A DNA stretch of 64,000 nt from Pseudorhizobium tarimense. Lineage in GTDB: Bacteria > Pseudomonadota > Alphaproteobacteria > Rhizobiales > Rhizobiaceae. The notes under the pieces are model-generated. The model was not told the DNA's origin. It was given only the letters and a program-made list of their open reading frames with translations, and made no database searches. Positions 16,231 through 25,362 of this stretch are shown piece by piece; position 1 is the first letter of the stretch, and the number at the start of each line of letters is the position of its first letter. The stretch is from the NCBI RefSeq assembly GCF_022968135.1, contig NZ_JALJRA010000003.1, positions 1 to 64,000 of the forward strand, in the 5' to 3' direction. The position numbers and the translations under genes were made by a program.

Positions 16231-18744
16231 ATGAAGACAGATGCGCGAGCCGTGGTGATCGGGGGCGGCGTGGTGGGCGTTTCGACGCTCTATCATCTGG
16301 CCAGGAAGGGCTGGAGCGACAGTGTTCTCATCGAGCGCAAGGAACTGACGTCAGGCTCCACCTGGCACGCAGCCGGGCTCTTGCCGCTCTTCAACCTGTC
16401 CTATTCGGTTGGCCAGCTGCACAAGTATTCCGTCCGTTTCTACGAGGAACTGCAGCAGGAGACCGGCATGAATGTCGGCTTCTCCAAGGTCTCCAACATC
16501 CGGCTCGCCCGCACGAAGGACCGCTGGGACGAGTACATGTATTACGCCGGCATTGCCGAAACGATCGGCGTGAAGGTGAACGTCCTGACGCCGGAGCAGG
16601 TGAAGGAAGTCTGGCCGCTTTGCGACACCGAAGGACTGCTCGGCGCCATCCAGCATCCGGACGATGGGTATATCCAGCCGGCGGACCTGACCCAGGCATT
16701 GGCCAAGGGGGCGCGCGACCGCGGCGCCACCATCTACCGCAACACCACGGTCACCGCGATCGCGCAACAGGCGGACGGGCTGTGGAAGATCACCACAGAC
16801 AAGGGCGAGATCACCGCGGAGCACGTCATCTCCTGCACCGGCAACTTCGCCCGCAAGACCGGCCAGATGGTCGGCATAAACGTTCCGGTCATCCCCGTCG
16901 AGCACCAGTACATCGTGACCGAGGCCCATCCCGCCATCCAGGAGCGCCGCAGGCAAGGGCTGCCGGAGATGGGGGTCTTACGCGAGTCCGACAGCGCCTG
17001 GTACATGCGCGAGGAGGCAGGCGGCCTGATCCTTGGCCCGTATGAGGTGGGCGCACCTGTTTGCTACGTCGACGGTCCGTCGGACGACAGCGAATACGAG
17101 CTCTTCCAGGAGGATCTCGACCGGCTGATGCCGCATATCGAGGCAGCAATTGTCCGTGTTCCGGCCTTTGGCGAGGTCGGTATCAAGAAGGTCTACAATG
17201 GCGCCATCGCCTATACGCCGGACGGCAATCCAATCGTGGGACCGGCGCCGGGCCTGAAGAACTTCTGGCTGAACGAGGGGCATTCGTTCGGCATCACTGC
17301 CGCTGGCGGCGCCGGATGGCAGCTTGCCGAATGGGTCGTCGATGGCGAGCCGACGGTCGACCTGATGGGCGTCGACCCGCGCCGCTTCGGCCCCTATGCG
17401 ACGGAAGGCTACCTCATCGCCAAAAACGAGGAGGCCTATGCCAATGTCTTTACCATGCATTATCCGGACGAGGAGCGCGCGGCTGCACGCCCGCTGAAGA
17501 CGACGCCCATCTATGACCGCCTGAAGAAGCTCGGCGGTGTCTTCGGCGCCGTCTATGGCTGGGAGCGGGCCAACTGGTTCGCGCCGGCCGGCTACGAGCT
17601 GCCGGAGAGCGAGAAGGGCGTCGGCGCCGACGTCATCACAAACCACAACTATGCAGCACCCCTTGAAGATGGCCGCGTGGTGGAGAAGTGGTCCTTCCGC
17701 CGCTCCAACTACTGGGAGCATGTCGGCAACGAGGTCAAGAACGTCCACGAGAATGTTGGCGTGCTCGACATGTCGCCGTTCGCCAAGATGGAGGTGTCCG
17801 GACCCGGCGCACGCGAGTGGCTTGACTCAATCTTCGCCAATGCCATCCCAAAGAAGCGCGGCCGCATCGCGCTGGCCCATATTCTGACGCCCGCCGGCGG
17901 CGTGCGGGCGGAATTCACCATATACGAGTGGGCGCAGGGCCGGTTCTACATGGTCTCTGCCGGTGGCCTCGAGGCGCACGATCACGACCTACTCTGGCGG
18001 CTCGCGCCGAAGGATGGTTCCGTCGTCCTGCAGCCGATCACTCAGAAGTATGGCGTGCTGGTGCTCGCGGGTCCAAAGTCGCGCGACGTGCTGAAGAAAT
18101 TGACCCGCACCAGCCTGGAGAACAAGGACTTTCCCTGGCTCACGGCCAAGCAGATCTCGGTCGGGCTCGCAACCGCGCATGCGCTGCGCGTCAACTTCGT
18201 GGGCGAGCTCGGCTGGGAGTTGCACCATCCGATCGAGATGCAGGCCTATATCTTCGACCGGTTGATGGAAGCCGGCGCCGAGCTCGGCATCAAGCCATTC
18301 GGCATTCGCGCAATGGGCGCAATGTCGGTCGAGAAGTCCTACCGCAACATGGGTCGCGAACTCTCGATCGAATACAATGCCTACGAGTCCGCTCTCGACC
18401 GCTTCATCCGGCCTGAGAAGCAGTTCGTCGGCCACGATGCCTTGCTCGCATACAAGGACCGGGGCCTGAAATGGAATTTCGTGACGTTGATCGTCGAAGG
18501 CAATGAGGATGTGGATGCCCGCGGGTCCGAAGCGATCTATAACGGAGCGGGCGAGCTTGTCGGTCGGGCGACGAGCGGCGGCTATGGGTGGCGGATCGGC
18601 CAATCCGTGGCGCTTGCCATGGTGAAGCCGGATCACGCGGCTGTCGGCACCCGGCTGAAGATCAAGATCCTCGGCAAGCTCTTTTCTGCAACGGTGGTGC
18701 CGGAGAGCCCCTTCGACCCTGACAATGCGGTGCTTCGGGCGTAA
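16231..18744 (+). CDS. Dimethylglycine/sarcosine dehydrogenase-like flavoprotein
   Basis: A protein of 837 residues in four parts. An N-terminal DAO domain has the FAD motif VVIGGGVVGVSTLYHLARKG and GSTWHAAG (the His-containing covalent-FAD region of DMGDH/SDH). A linker domain (FAO_M-like), a GcvT folate-binding domain (VLDMSPFAKMEVSGPGA) and a GcvT_C barrel follow. This is the architecture of dimethylglycine and sarcosine dehydrogenases, which oxidise an N-methyl group and pass it to tetrahydrofolate as methylene-THF. GAGGGG precedes ATG 16231. Close to the MttB/corrinoid cluster it would be the next step after betaine demethylation. The exact substrate (dimethylglycine, sarcosine or another N-methyl amine) is not fixed by the sequence. 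Confidence 0.75.
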   Translation: MKTDARAVVIGGGVVGVSTLYHLARKGWSDSVLIERKELTSGSTWHAAGLLPLFNLSYSVGQLHKYSVRFYEELQQETGMNVGFSKVSNIRLARTKDRWDEYMYYAGIAETIGVKVNVLTPEQVKEVWPLCDTEGLLGAIQHPDDGYIQPADLTQALAKGARDRGATIYRNTTVTAIAQQADGLWKITTDKGEITAEHVISCTGNFARKTGQMVGINVPVIPVEHQYIVTEAHPAIQERRRQGLPEMGVLRESDSAWYMREEAGGLILGPYEVGAPVCYVDGPSDDSEYELFQEDLDRLMPHIEAAIVRVPAFGEVGIKKVYNGAIAYTPDGNPIVGPAPGLKNFWLNEGHSFGITAAGGAGWQLAEWVVDGEPTVDLMGVDPRRFGPYATEGYLIAKNEEAYANVFTMHYPDEERAAARPLKTTPIYDRLKKLGGVFGAVYGWERANWFAPAGYELPESEKGVGADVITNHNYAAPLEDGRVVEKWSFRRSNYWEHVGNEVKNVHENVGVLDMSPFAKMEVSGPGAREWLDSIFANAIPKKRGRIALAHILTPAGGVRAEFTIYEWAQGRFYMVSAGGLEAHDHDLLWRLAPKDGSVVLQPITQKYGVLVLAGPKSRDVLKKLTRTSLENKDFPWLTAKQISVGLATAHALRVNFVGELGWELHHPIEMQAYIFDRLMEAGAELGIKPFGIRAMGAMSVEKSYRNMGRELSIEYNAYESALDRFIRPEKQFVGHDALLAYKDRGLKWNFVTLIVEGNEDVDARGSEAIYNGAGELVGRATSGGYGWRIGQSVALAMVKPDHAAVGTRLKIKILGKLFSATVVPESPFDPDNAVLRA

Positions 18745-18895
18745 CCCTCCAGGGTAACTAGACGTTTACTGCGAAGGCGGCTTTCCGGGCGCCTTTGTCT
18801 TAATTGCGAATGAGTTAGAGGCTCGATTAACGCTTCTGCAAATCTCGGTCTGCTAGTTGTGCCAGCGGGGGACAGCAACCGACCGAAGGGGTATC

Positions 18896-19732
18896 ATGAC
18901 TTTCCTTGGCATTTCCGGAATGCAGTATTCCGGGCAATCGCTCGCCGACGCACGCATTCTGCTGGCCGAGGATTCCAACGTCTTCACCTCAATGATCGGA
19001 GCACGCCTGAAGGAGCTGTTCGGCATCGAGGTTGAGATCTGCCGCAACTTCGAGGAGCTGCAGCTTGCCTACGACCGTTCAGCGGAACCGGTGACGCTCG
19101 CCATTTCCAATATCAACTTGCCGGGAGCCGAGAACGGCGAGGCGCTAGAGTACCTGATCGATCTCAGCATTCCGACAATAGTCTTCACCGGCACCTTCCA
19201 TGAAGGCATCCGCGACCAGCTCCTGGCCAAGGATATCGTCGACTACATCCTGAAGGACAACGTCTTTGCGGTCGACATGCTGGCCGAATCCGTCGCTCGC
19301 TTCCTCACCAACCATCGTCACCATGTGCTGATCGTCGACGATAGCCCGACGGCGCGCGCGCTTCTGACGAGCCGCCTGAAGCGCTTCAACTTCCGCGTCA
19401 GTGCCGCCGAAAGCGGTGCAAAGGCGCTTGAGATTCTGAAGAAGAACCCGGACCTCGGCCTGGTGGTCACCGACTACAACATGCCTGACATCGACGGTTT
19501 CGAACTGACGCGCCGCATCCGCTCCGTGCGCGGATCACATGAGCTGCGCATCATCGGCGTTTCATCGTCGTCCAACCGCCTTCTGTCGGCGCGCTTCCTG
19601 AAGGCCGGCGGAAACGACTTCATGCTGCGCCCGTTCATCGACGAGGAGTTCTACTGCCGCGTCAACCAGAACCTCGACACCCTCATCCAGATCCGGTCGA
19701 TGCAAGGGGATCGCAAGCCGGCTGCAGCGTGA
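18896..19732 (+). CDS. Two-receiver response regulator with degenerate receivers
   Basis: A 278-residue protein made of two REC domains without an output domain. REC1 (about 20-130) keeps the acidic pair (AEDSN) and a Lys at 120, but the phospho-acceptor position reads ISNINLPG, with Asn72 instead of Asp. REC2 (about 143-265) has VDDS and the acceptor Asp193 (VVTDYNMPDIDGF), but the conserved Lys is Arg245 (DFMLRPF). Only REC2 can be phosphorylated. AAGGGG supports ATG 18896. It is isolated between the DMGDH-like gene and a convergent AraC gene; no kinase is nearby. Confidence 0.75.
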   Translation: MTFLGISGMQYSGQSLADARILLAEDSNVFTSMIGARLKELFGIEVEICRNFEELQLAYDRSAEPVTLAISNINLPGAENGEALEYLIDLSIPTIVFTGTFHEGIRDQLLAKDIVDYILKDNVFAVDMLAESVARFLTNHRHHVLIVDDSPTARALLTSRLKRFNFRVSAAESGAKALEILKKNPDLGLVVTDYNMPDIDGFELTRRIRSVRGSHELRIIGVSSSSNRLLSARFLKAGGNDFMLRPFIDEEFYCRVNQNLDTLIQIRSMQGDRKPAAA

Positions 19733-19751
19733 GCTTGCAGGGCGTCGCGCT

Positions 19752-20780
19752 TTAGGCTGCGATAGCCATTTTCGAGCTTGCAACGGTGAGCTTCCGTTCG
19801 GCGCGCTCCTGCTGCGGCGAGCGGTTGTATACTTCGCGGTAACACTTGGAGAAGTGCGAGGCCGAGACGAAGCCGCAGGCGACGGCCACCTCGACCACCG
19901 GCATCGACGACTGCACCAAAAGATGGCGCGCGCGGTCAAGCCGGATTTCAAGATAATAGCGGGCTGGGGAGCGCCCCATTTCCTGCCGGAAGAGCCGCTC
20001 GATCTGCCGTCTTGACAGCCCGGCATCCTCGGCAATCTCAACGAGGGAGAGCGGCTCGGAGAGATTGTTCTCCATGAGCTCGATGATCGACAACACCTTG
20101 CCGTTCTGCACGCCGAGGCGCGCCCTCAGCGGCAAACGCTGGCGATCATGCGGACTGCGCACGCGATCCGTCAGTTGTTGCTCGCAGACCCGGTTGACGA
20201 GGTTTTCGCCGAAATCCTGTCCGATCAGGTTGAGCATCATGTCAAGCGATGCGGTACCCCCGGCGCAGGTATAGATGTTGCCGTCCACCTCGTAGAGATC
20301 CGCATAGACCTCCGCCTGGGGATATGCCTCCGAGAAGCCAGGCAGGTTTTCCCAATGGATGGCGCAGCGCTTGCCGTTTAAGAGTCCGGCTTGGGCAAGG
20401 ACGTGGGCGCCGGTACAAAGGCTGCCGACCGCGACATTGCGGTTATAGGTCTCGCGCAGCCAGGCGTTGACCGTCTTGTTGCTGTACTGATCGACGGCGA
20501 TCCCTGAACAGACGAGCACCATGTTGGGCCGGTTCTCGCCGCCGAGGTTCTTGCGCTCATCTGCGACCGAGGTATCGACCTCCACCGAAATTCCGGCGGA
20601 GGATGCGACCTTCTGTCCGTCGGAGGAACAGAGCCGCCAGTCATAGGCCCGGTAGCCCAGCATCCGATTGGCGATCCTCAAAGTTTCCACCGCTGCCGTG
20701 AAGGGCAGCATGGTGAATTCCGGCACAAGAAAGAAGACGAGGGTCCGTTTAACCGGCTGGTGCGTGCTGCTCACATTCAT
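19752..20780 (-). CDS. GlxA/GbdR-like AraC-family transcriptional regulator
   Basis: A 342-residue regulator with an N-terminal DJ-1/PfpI-like (class I amidotransferase) domain, including VGSLCTGAHVLAQAGLLNGKRCAIHWEN. Its C-terminal AraC domain holds two helix-turn-helices (SLVEIAEDAGLSRRQIERLFRQEMGRSPARYY and VVEVAVACGFVSASHFSKCYREVYNRSP). GbdR, the glycine betaine/dimethylglycine sensor of Pseudomonas, and carnitine regulators have this layout. Together with the DMGDH-like gene and the MttB cluster, a betaine-responsive activator is a good inference. ATG 20780 (MNVSST) is chosen because a GAGGAG lies upstream; an ATG 15 bp earlier is less well placed. Confidence 0.8.
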   Translation of the reverse strand: MNVSSTHQPVKRTLVFFLVPEFTMLPFTAAVETLRIANRMLGYRAYDWRLCSSDGQKVASSAGISVEVDTSVADERKNLGGENRPNMVLVCSGIAVDQYSNKTVNAWLRETYNRNVAVGSLCTGAHVLAQAGLLNGKRCAIHWENLPGFSEAYPQAEVYADLYEVDGNIYTCAGGTASLDMMLNLIGQDFGENLVNRVCEQQLTDRVRSPHDRQRLPLRARLGVQNGKVLSIIELMENNLSEPLSLVEIAEDAGLSRRQIERLFRQEMGRSPARYYLEIRLDRARHLLVQSSMPVVEVAVACGFVSASHFSKCYREVYNRSPQQERAERKLTVASSKMAIAA

Positions 20781-20973
20781 GCCTCGGCTCCTCAACTCTC
20801 GCCATGGCCAACCCCTTTATTTGCGACACTGACATGAAATTTCGCAGCGGAGAAGGGGGCCCAAAGGGTGCGAAGAACTATTTTTGCGACAAACAGATGA
20901 CGATGGATCCGTAGCCGAGGAGCATTTCTGAACAGCTCCGTCCGCACCGTGGCGGCGCGCACGGAGCTTGACC

Positions 20974-21183
20974 TCAGTGAAGAGGATTGTCTTGGGACCG
21001 AGGGGTGTCTGCAGCCGGCCAGCCGATATCCTTGCGGATTTCCGCCGGTAGCGATTCCAGCATTCTTTCGGTCCGACGATGACGCCATTCCGCCTGCACG
21101 TGCAGGGCAAAGCGTGTCAGGGGGCGCGTCAGGCCGCGGATGCGAGAGCCTGTAAGCCGTGCTGTTGTTGAGGACAATGCCAT
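20974..21183 (-). CDS. DUF1127 small protein
   Basis: A 69-residue basic protein with a C-terminal DUF1127 (YjiS-like) motif, EWRHRRTERMLESLPAEIRKDIGWPAAD. DUF1127 proteins are small and Arg-rich; in alphaproteobacteria some bind RNA and affect phosphate or stress responses. AAGGAG at good spacing precedes the ATG. It is divergent from the LysR gene, with 197 bp between the starts. The roughly 190 bp between it and the AraC gene hold no further gene that I can support. Confidence 0.75.
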   Translation of the reverse strand: MALSSTTARLTGSRIRGLTRPLTRFALHVQAEWRHRRTERMLESLPAEIRKDIGWPAADTPRSQDNPLH

Positions 21184-21317
21184 GGTGTTTCTCCTTCATT
21201 TTCAATGGAGAGTGACACGGGTTACGCATCAAACAACATGATGAAGATGATGCTTCTCATGACTTTTTGTGGCGCATCATCTCGGGTGCCGCTTCCATGG
21301 TTGCATTCTCTCCCTGG

Positions 21318-21330
21318 ATTGACGTTCAAT
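21318..21330. promoter_or_regulatory. Possible LysR-type operator
   Basis: ATTGACGTTCAAT is a perfect 5-3-5 dyad fitting the T-N11-A LysR box. It lies 51 bp before the LysR start, in the region divergent to the DUF1127 gene. A second, wider repeat pair (CAATCAA 21327-21333, TTGATTG 21366-21372) overlaps it. Autoregulation is the usual arrangement; binding is inferred. Confidence 0.4.
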
Positions 21331-21380
21331 CAAACGAAATGATATGGTGTTTAATATCAGATTTATTGATTGAGGTGGCC

Positions 21381-22277
21381 ATGCCTACACCATTTCGCCC
21401 GCCGCTGCCGTTGTTGGACAACGACGTCCTGCGCACGTTCGTCGCCATTGCGGAGACCGGGAATTTTTCCAACGCCGCCGAGGTCGTCCTGCGTACGCCA
21501 TCGGCTGTCTCGATGCAGATCAAGAAGCTGGAAGAGCAGCTGAAGACGACACTTTTCCTGCGCGACGCCCGGTCGGTGAGTCTGACACAGCATGGCGAGA
21601 TGCTGCTTTCCTATGCGCGGCGGATGATTGCGCTATCCAATGAGGCTGTCTCTCGCTTTGTCATGCCCGACCTTGCCGGGATCGTCCGGTTGGGTGCGCC
21701 CGACGACATCGCCGAACGCCTTCTTCCGCGCATCCTGAAAGACTTTGCGGAGACCTTCCCGAGCATCATGGTCGACGTCACCGTCGACATGAGCTCGGCC
21801 TTGCGCAAGCGAATTGAGGAGCAGCGCCTCGACCTCGCGCTGTTCAATTGCAATCCGCGCTCCTTTCCCAATTTCGGCGAGGTGATCCACACGGAAAAGC
21901 TGGTCTGGGCGGGCGCGAAGTGCGGCAATGCCCATCTGCGGGATCCGCTGCCGATCTCCGTCTGGGAGGAGGGCTGCGTCTGGCGTCAGGATGCCATCAG
22001 CCAGCTGGAAAAGCAGAAGCGACCCTACCGCGTCGCCTATGCCAGTGCTCATTCCATGGCACAGCGGGCAGCGGTGCTGTCCGATCTGGCCATTGCGCCA
22101 TTCCCGCGCTCCTATGTGACCGACGAGATGGTTGTCCTTGGCCCGCAGGAGAACCTGCCAGAGCTCTTCAGCTTCGATGTACGGCTGCTGACGACGCCGC
22201 AGCTTTCGGTCCCGGGCAAGGCGGTTGCCGACAGCATCCGCGATTTCTATGGTCAAATGACGCGCGCAGCCGCCTGA
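21381..22277 (+). CDS. LysR-family transcriptional regulator
   Basis: A 298-residue LysR regulator. Its N-terminal winged helix-turn-helix (LRTFVAIAETGNFSNAAEVVLRTPSAVSMQIKKLEEQL, about residues 15-50) precedes a periplasmic-binding-like effector domain with VRLGAPDDIAERLLPRILKDF. GAGGTGG supports ATG 21381. Its stop codon directly abuts the stop of the convergent corrinoid activator gene, with no base between. It borders the corrinoid cluster and might control it together with the AraC regulator, but this is only positional evidence. Confidence 0.8.
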   Translation: MPTPFRPPLPLLDNDVLRTFVAIAETGNFSNAAEVVLRTPSAVSMQIKKLEEQLKTTLFLRDARSVSLTQHGEMLLSYARRMIALSNEAVSRFVMPDLAGIVRLGAPDDIAERLLPRILKDFAETFPSIMVDVTVDMSSALRKRIEEQRLDLALFNCNPRSFPNFGEVIHTEKLVWAGAKCGNAHLRDPLPISVWEEGCVWRQDAISQLEKQKRPYRVAYASAHSMAQRAAVLSDLAIAPFPRSYVTDEMVVLGPQENLPELFSFDVRLLTTPQLSVPGKAVADSIRDFYGQMTRAAA

Positions 22278-24314
22278 TCAGCCGCGGGAGCGGCGGCGCC
22301 TTCGCCCGCCGGCCTCACCGGCCTCGTCAAGCACCTTGCGGTCCGGCAGCGTGACCACAGATGCTAGGTTCGGGAAGCTGTCGACCTTGTTTGGAAGCGC
22401 CATCGCGTGCACGAAGAGCTCCTGAAATCTTGGTTCAAGCGCCGTCTCTATCTTCTCGATCTTTCTCACCGTTTGCTCGATCTCGCGGCGATAGTCGCGG
22501 TTCAGCAATGCCATCAACCCGCCGGTTCCCGCAGCATTGCCGACCGCCTTCACCTCCGCCAGGTCACAATCCGGGATGAGCCCCAGGACCATAGCGTACT
22601 TGGGATCGATGAAAGAGCCGAAGGCGCCGGCGAAGCGGATGCTGTCGACGGTGTCGATCCCCTGCTTCTCCATCAGCAGCTTGACCCCGGCATAAAGTGC
22701 TGCCTTCGCGAGCTGGATCGCCCGGACGTCGTTCTGCGTCACCGTGATCCGCTGCGCCCCGTCATGCAGCAGATAGGAGAAGGTACGGCCATTCTCGAGG
22801 ATACGCTCGCTTCGCGCAGCCATCGCACCATCCACGACGCCGTCTTCCGAAATGATCCCGCAGAGATACATTTCCGCGACCACCTCGATGATGGCGGAGC
22901 CGCAGATGCCGGTGATGCCGACCTTTTCGGCCTGTTCGGCAAATCCGTCCTCGTCGGACCACTTGTCGACACCGATGACGCGAAACTTCGGCTCCAGCGT
23001 CTGCGGGTCGATCCGCACACGCTCGATCGCGCCGGGGGCCGCGCGCTGACCGGACGAGATCTCGGCGCCCTCGAAGGCGGGACCAGTCGGCGACGACGCG
23101 GCCACCACGCGATCCTTGTTGCCGAGGATGATCTCGGCATTGGTTCCGACGTCGACCAGCAACATCATCCGGTCCTGCCGGTGCGGACCTTCCGAAAGGG
23201 TCGCGCCGGCCGCGTCGGCACCGACATGCCCGGCAATGCAGGGGAGGAGGTAGACGCGGGCGCCGCGGTTGATCGCAAGGGCGATCTCGCGCGACCAGGT
23301 GTGGACGGCGCCGGAGACCGCGAGCGCAAACGGTGCCTGTCCAAGCTCTGTCGGATCGATCCCGAGGAAGAGGTGGTGCATGATCGGATTGGCGACGAAG
23401 ACGGCGTCGAGGATGTTGTTCGGGTCAACGTTGGCCTCGGCGCAGACCTTCACCGTCAGCTCGTTGATCGCCTGGCGTACCGCCTTCGTCATCGCCTCGC
23501 GGCCGTCCGGGTTCATCATCACGTAGGACACCCGGCTCATCAGGTCCTCGCCGAAGCGGATCTGGGGGTTCGATGTGCCGGAGGATGCGATGACGCGTCC
23601 GGAAAGCAGCGACACGAGATGCATGGCGATCGTTGTCGAACCGATATCGCAGGCGATCCCGTAGGCCTCGTTGTGGAGGCCGGGCCAGAGCGCGATCAGG
23701 TTGGGGCGGGCGCCTTCCAGATCGCGATGGATTGCGGCGGTAACGCCCCAGTTGCCCCTGCGCAGGGTCTGCTGGACGTCCGGCATCAGATGCTGGGCGA
23801 CCAGAATGTCGGTCCAGCCCCAGTCCTTCTCCAACATCAGGTTCAGCCGATCGAGGTCGCCGAGCGGCTTGTGCATGTCCGGCTCGTCCACTTCTACATA
23901 GCAGAGCTGGATTGCGGGGTTGCGATCGAACAGCCGGTCAGTCGCGGCCTTGCGGATCACCTGCGCGTTGACGACCGTGTCCTGCGGCACGTCGATGACG
24001 AGGTCGCCGAGGATCTGTGCCGAGCAGGAGAGCCGACGGCCTTCGGGGATCGTCCGGACCTCGGCGTACCGCTGCTCCTTGGGACCAACCGGAGAGATGT
24101 GGTTGAGCGACGAGGTGATTTTGTGCTTGGCGAAGTTGCCCTGCTGCACCTCGATCTGGCAGCGTCCGCAGGTCGCGCGCCCGCCGCAGACGCTTTCGAC
24201 GTAGACGCCGAGAGAGCGTGCGGCCTCCAGCACGCTGGTGCCGACTGCAAAGCGTCCCCGTTTACCGGACGGCATGAAGAGGACGAGGGCGTCCCTTTCG
24301 GACATTTCGGTCAT
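22278..24314 (-). CDS. Corrinoid-protein reductive activator (2Fe-2S/ASKHA, RACo-like)
   Basis: A 678-residue protein. The N-terminal 2Fe-2S ferredoxin domain has Cys43, Cys49 and Cys52 (CGGRATCGRC) and Cys97. A linker and the C-terminal ASKHA ATPase domain follow (ACDIGSTTIAMHL, LLVDVGTNAEIILG). This layout (RACo/DUF4445 type) belongs to enzymes that use ATP to reduce inactive Co(II) corrinoid to Co(I). In an aerobe frequent Co(I) oxidation makes such repair essential. The C-terminus is a basic tail, GGRRRRRSRG, like tails on other proteins of this cluster. The next gene upstream ends 11 bp before its start, so it is the last gene of a minus-strand operon. Confidence 0.8.
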   Translation of the reverse strand: MTEMSERDALVLFMPSGKRGRFAVGTSVLEAARSLGVYVESVCGGRATCGRCQIEVQQGNFAKHKITSSLNHISPVGPKEQRYAEVRTIPEGRRLSCSAQILGDLVIDVPQDTVVNAQVIRKAATDRLFDRNPAIQLCYVEVDEPDMHKPLGDLDRLNLMLEKDWGWTDILVAQHLMPDVQQTLRRGNWGVTAAIHRDLEGARPNLIALWPGLHNEAYGIACDIGSTTIAMHLVSLLSGRVIASSGTSNPQIRFGEDLMSRVSYVMMNPDGREAMTKAVRQAINELTVKVCAEANVDPNNILDAVFVANPIMHHLFLGIDPTELGQAPFALAVSGAVHTWSREIALAINRGARVYLLPCIAGHVGADAAGATLSEGPHRQDRMMLLVDVGTNAEIILGNKDRVVAASSPTGPAFEGAEISSGQRAAPGAIERVRIDPQTLEPKFRVIGVDKWSDEDGFAEQAEKVGITGICGSAIIEVVAEMYLCGIISEDGVVDGAMAARSERILENGRTFSYLLHDGAQRITVTQNDVRAIQLAKAALYAGVKLLMEKQGIDTVDSIRFAGAFGSFIDPKYAMVLGLIPDCDLAEVKAVGNAAGTGGLMALLNRDYRREIEQTVRKIEKIETALEPRFQELFVHAMALPNKVDSFPNLASVVTLPDRKVLDEAGEAGGRRRRRSRG

Positions 24315-24325
24315 GATGCCTCAAT

Positions 24326-25294
24326 TCACTCCGTCACCGCACCTGCACCGACGCGTGCCGCACGGCCGCCGCGGCGTCCACCGCCGGCTGCCGCTGCAGC
24401 TGGGGCAGGGGCTCCAGCAGCGCCGCCCTCGGCAGGCTTGTAGTCGCGGTAGGTCTTGATCCAGTTGTAGCAGTTCTCGTCGGTGCCGTTCAGCACGTTA
24501 GCCGCGCGCACGGCCTCCATCTCCTGCGGGCGGCAGGGGTTCATGATCGCGCTCGTCATGCCAGCGCCAATCACCATTGGGATGAAGCCGGCATTGATGC
24601 CATGGCGATGCGGCAGGCCGAAGGAGATGTTGGAAAGGCCGCAGGTCGTGTTGACCTTCAACTCCTCGCGCAGCCGCCGCAGGAGCGCAAAAACCTGCAG
24701 CCCGGCCGTACCCATGGCGCCGATCGGCATCACCAGCGGGTCGACCACGATGTCGTGCGGCTTGATTCCGTAGTCGGCGGCACGCTCCACGATCTTCTTT
24801 GCCACGGCGAAGCGCACGTCCGGATCCTGACTGATGCCTGTCTCGTCGTTGGAGATTGCGACAACCGGCACATCGTACTTCTTGCAAAGTGGCAAGATGG
24901 CCTCGAGCTTTTCCTCTTCGCCCGTCACGGAGTTCACCAGCGGACGACCCTTAGCAACCTTCAGGGCCGCTTCGATGGCGGCCGTTACCGAGCTGTCGAT
25001 CGACAAAGGAACGTCGACCAGACCCTGGACGATTTCCAGCGTCTGAACGAGGAGCGGCGGCTCGGTCTCGTTAGGGTTGACGGCGGTGACCCCGGCATTG
25101 ACGTCAAGCATCGTGGCGCCCGCTGCCACCTGTTCCAGCGCATCCTTGATCACGGTGTCGAAATTGCCCTCGATCATCTCTGCCGCGAGCTTCTTGCGTC
25201 CGGTCGGATTGATGCGCTCGCCGATGACGCAGAAGGGCTGATCGAAGCCGATCACGACTTCGCGGGTGGCGGATGCGACGATGGTGCGGGTCAT
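24326..25294 (-). CDS. Methyltetrahydrofolate:corrinoid methyltransferase (AcsE/MtgA-like)
   Basis: A 322-residue pterin-binding TIM barrel. It has GERINPTGR near residue 25, the strand MLDVNAG, SIDSS, and the Asn/Asp pterin contacts in VVAISND and IVVDPLVMP. The family moves the methyl group between a corrinoid protein and tetrahydrofolate. Here it should take the methyl from the corrinoid protein loaded by the MttB-like enzyme and make methyl-THF. After the barrel there is a tail of about 35 residues rich in Ala, Gly and Arg (AAGGGRRGGRAARVGAG), absent from the core family. A 68-bp gap separates it from metF upstream. Confidence 0.8.
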   Translation of the reverse strand: MTRTIVASATREVVIGFDQPFCVIGERINPTGRKKLAAEMIEGNFDTVIKDALEQVAAGATMLDVNAGVTAVNPNETEPPLLVQTLEIVQGLVDVPLSIDSSVTAAIEAALKVAKGRPLVNSVTGEEEKLEAILPLCKKYDVPVVAISNDETGISQDPDVRFAVAKKIVERAADYGIKPHDIVVDPLVMPIGAMGTAGLQVFALLRRLREELKVNTTCGLSNISFGLPHRHGINAGFIPMVIGAGMTSAIMNPCRPQEMEAVRAANVLNGTDENCYNWIKTYRDYKPAEGGAAGAPAPAAAAAGGGRRGGRAARVGAGAVTE

Positions 25295-25362
25295 GCGGTT
25301 CTCCAGTGCCTTGCTCGGCGGTGCTATGTCATGCAGCTCTGGCGCTGGCCAAAGAGCGGGTG

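Noticed and set aside
22407-24443. Plus-strand open frame of about 680 codons opposite the corrinoid activator
   Set aside because: It mirrors a well-recognised gene in GC-rich DNA, has no domain and a composition typical of antisense frames.
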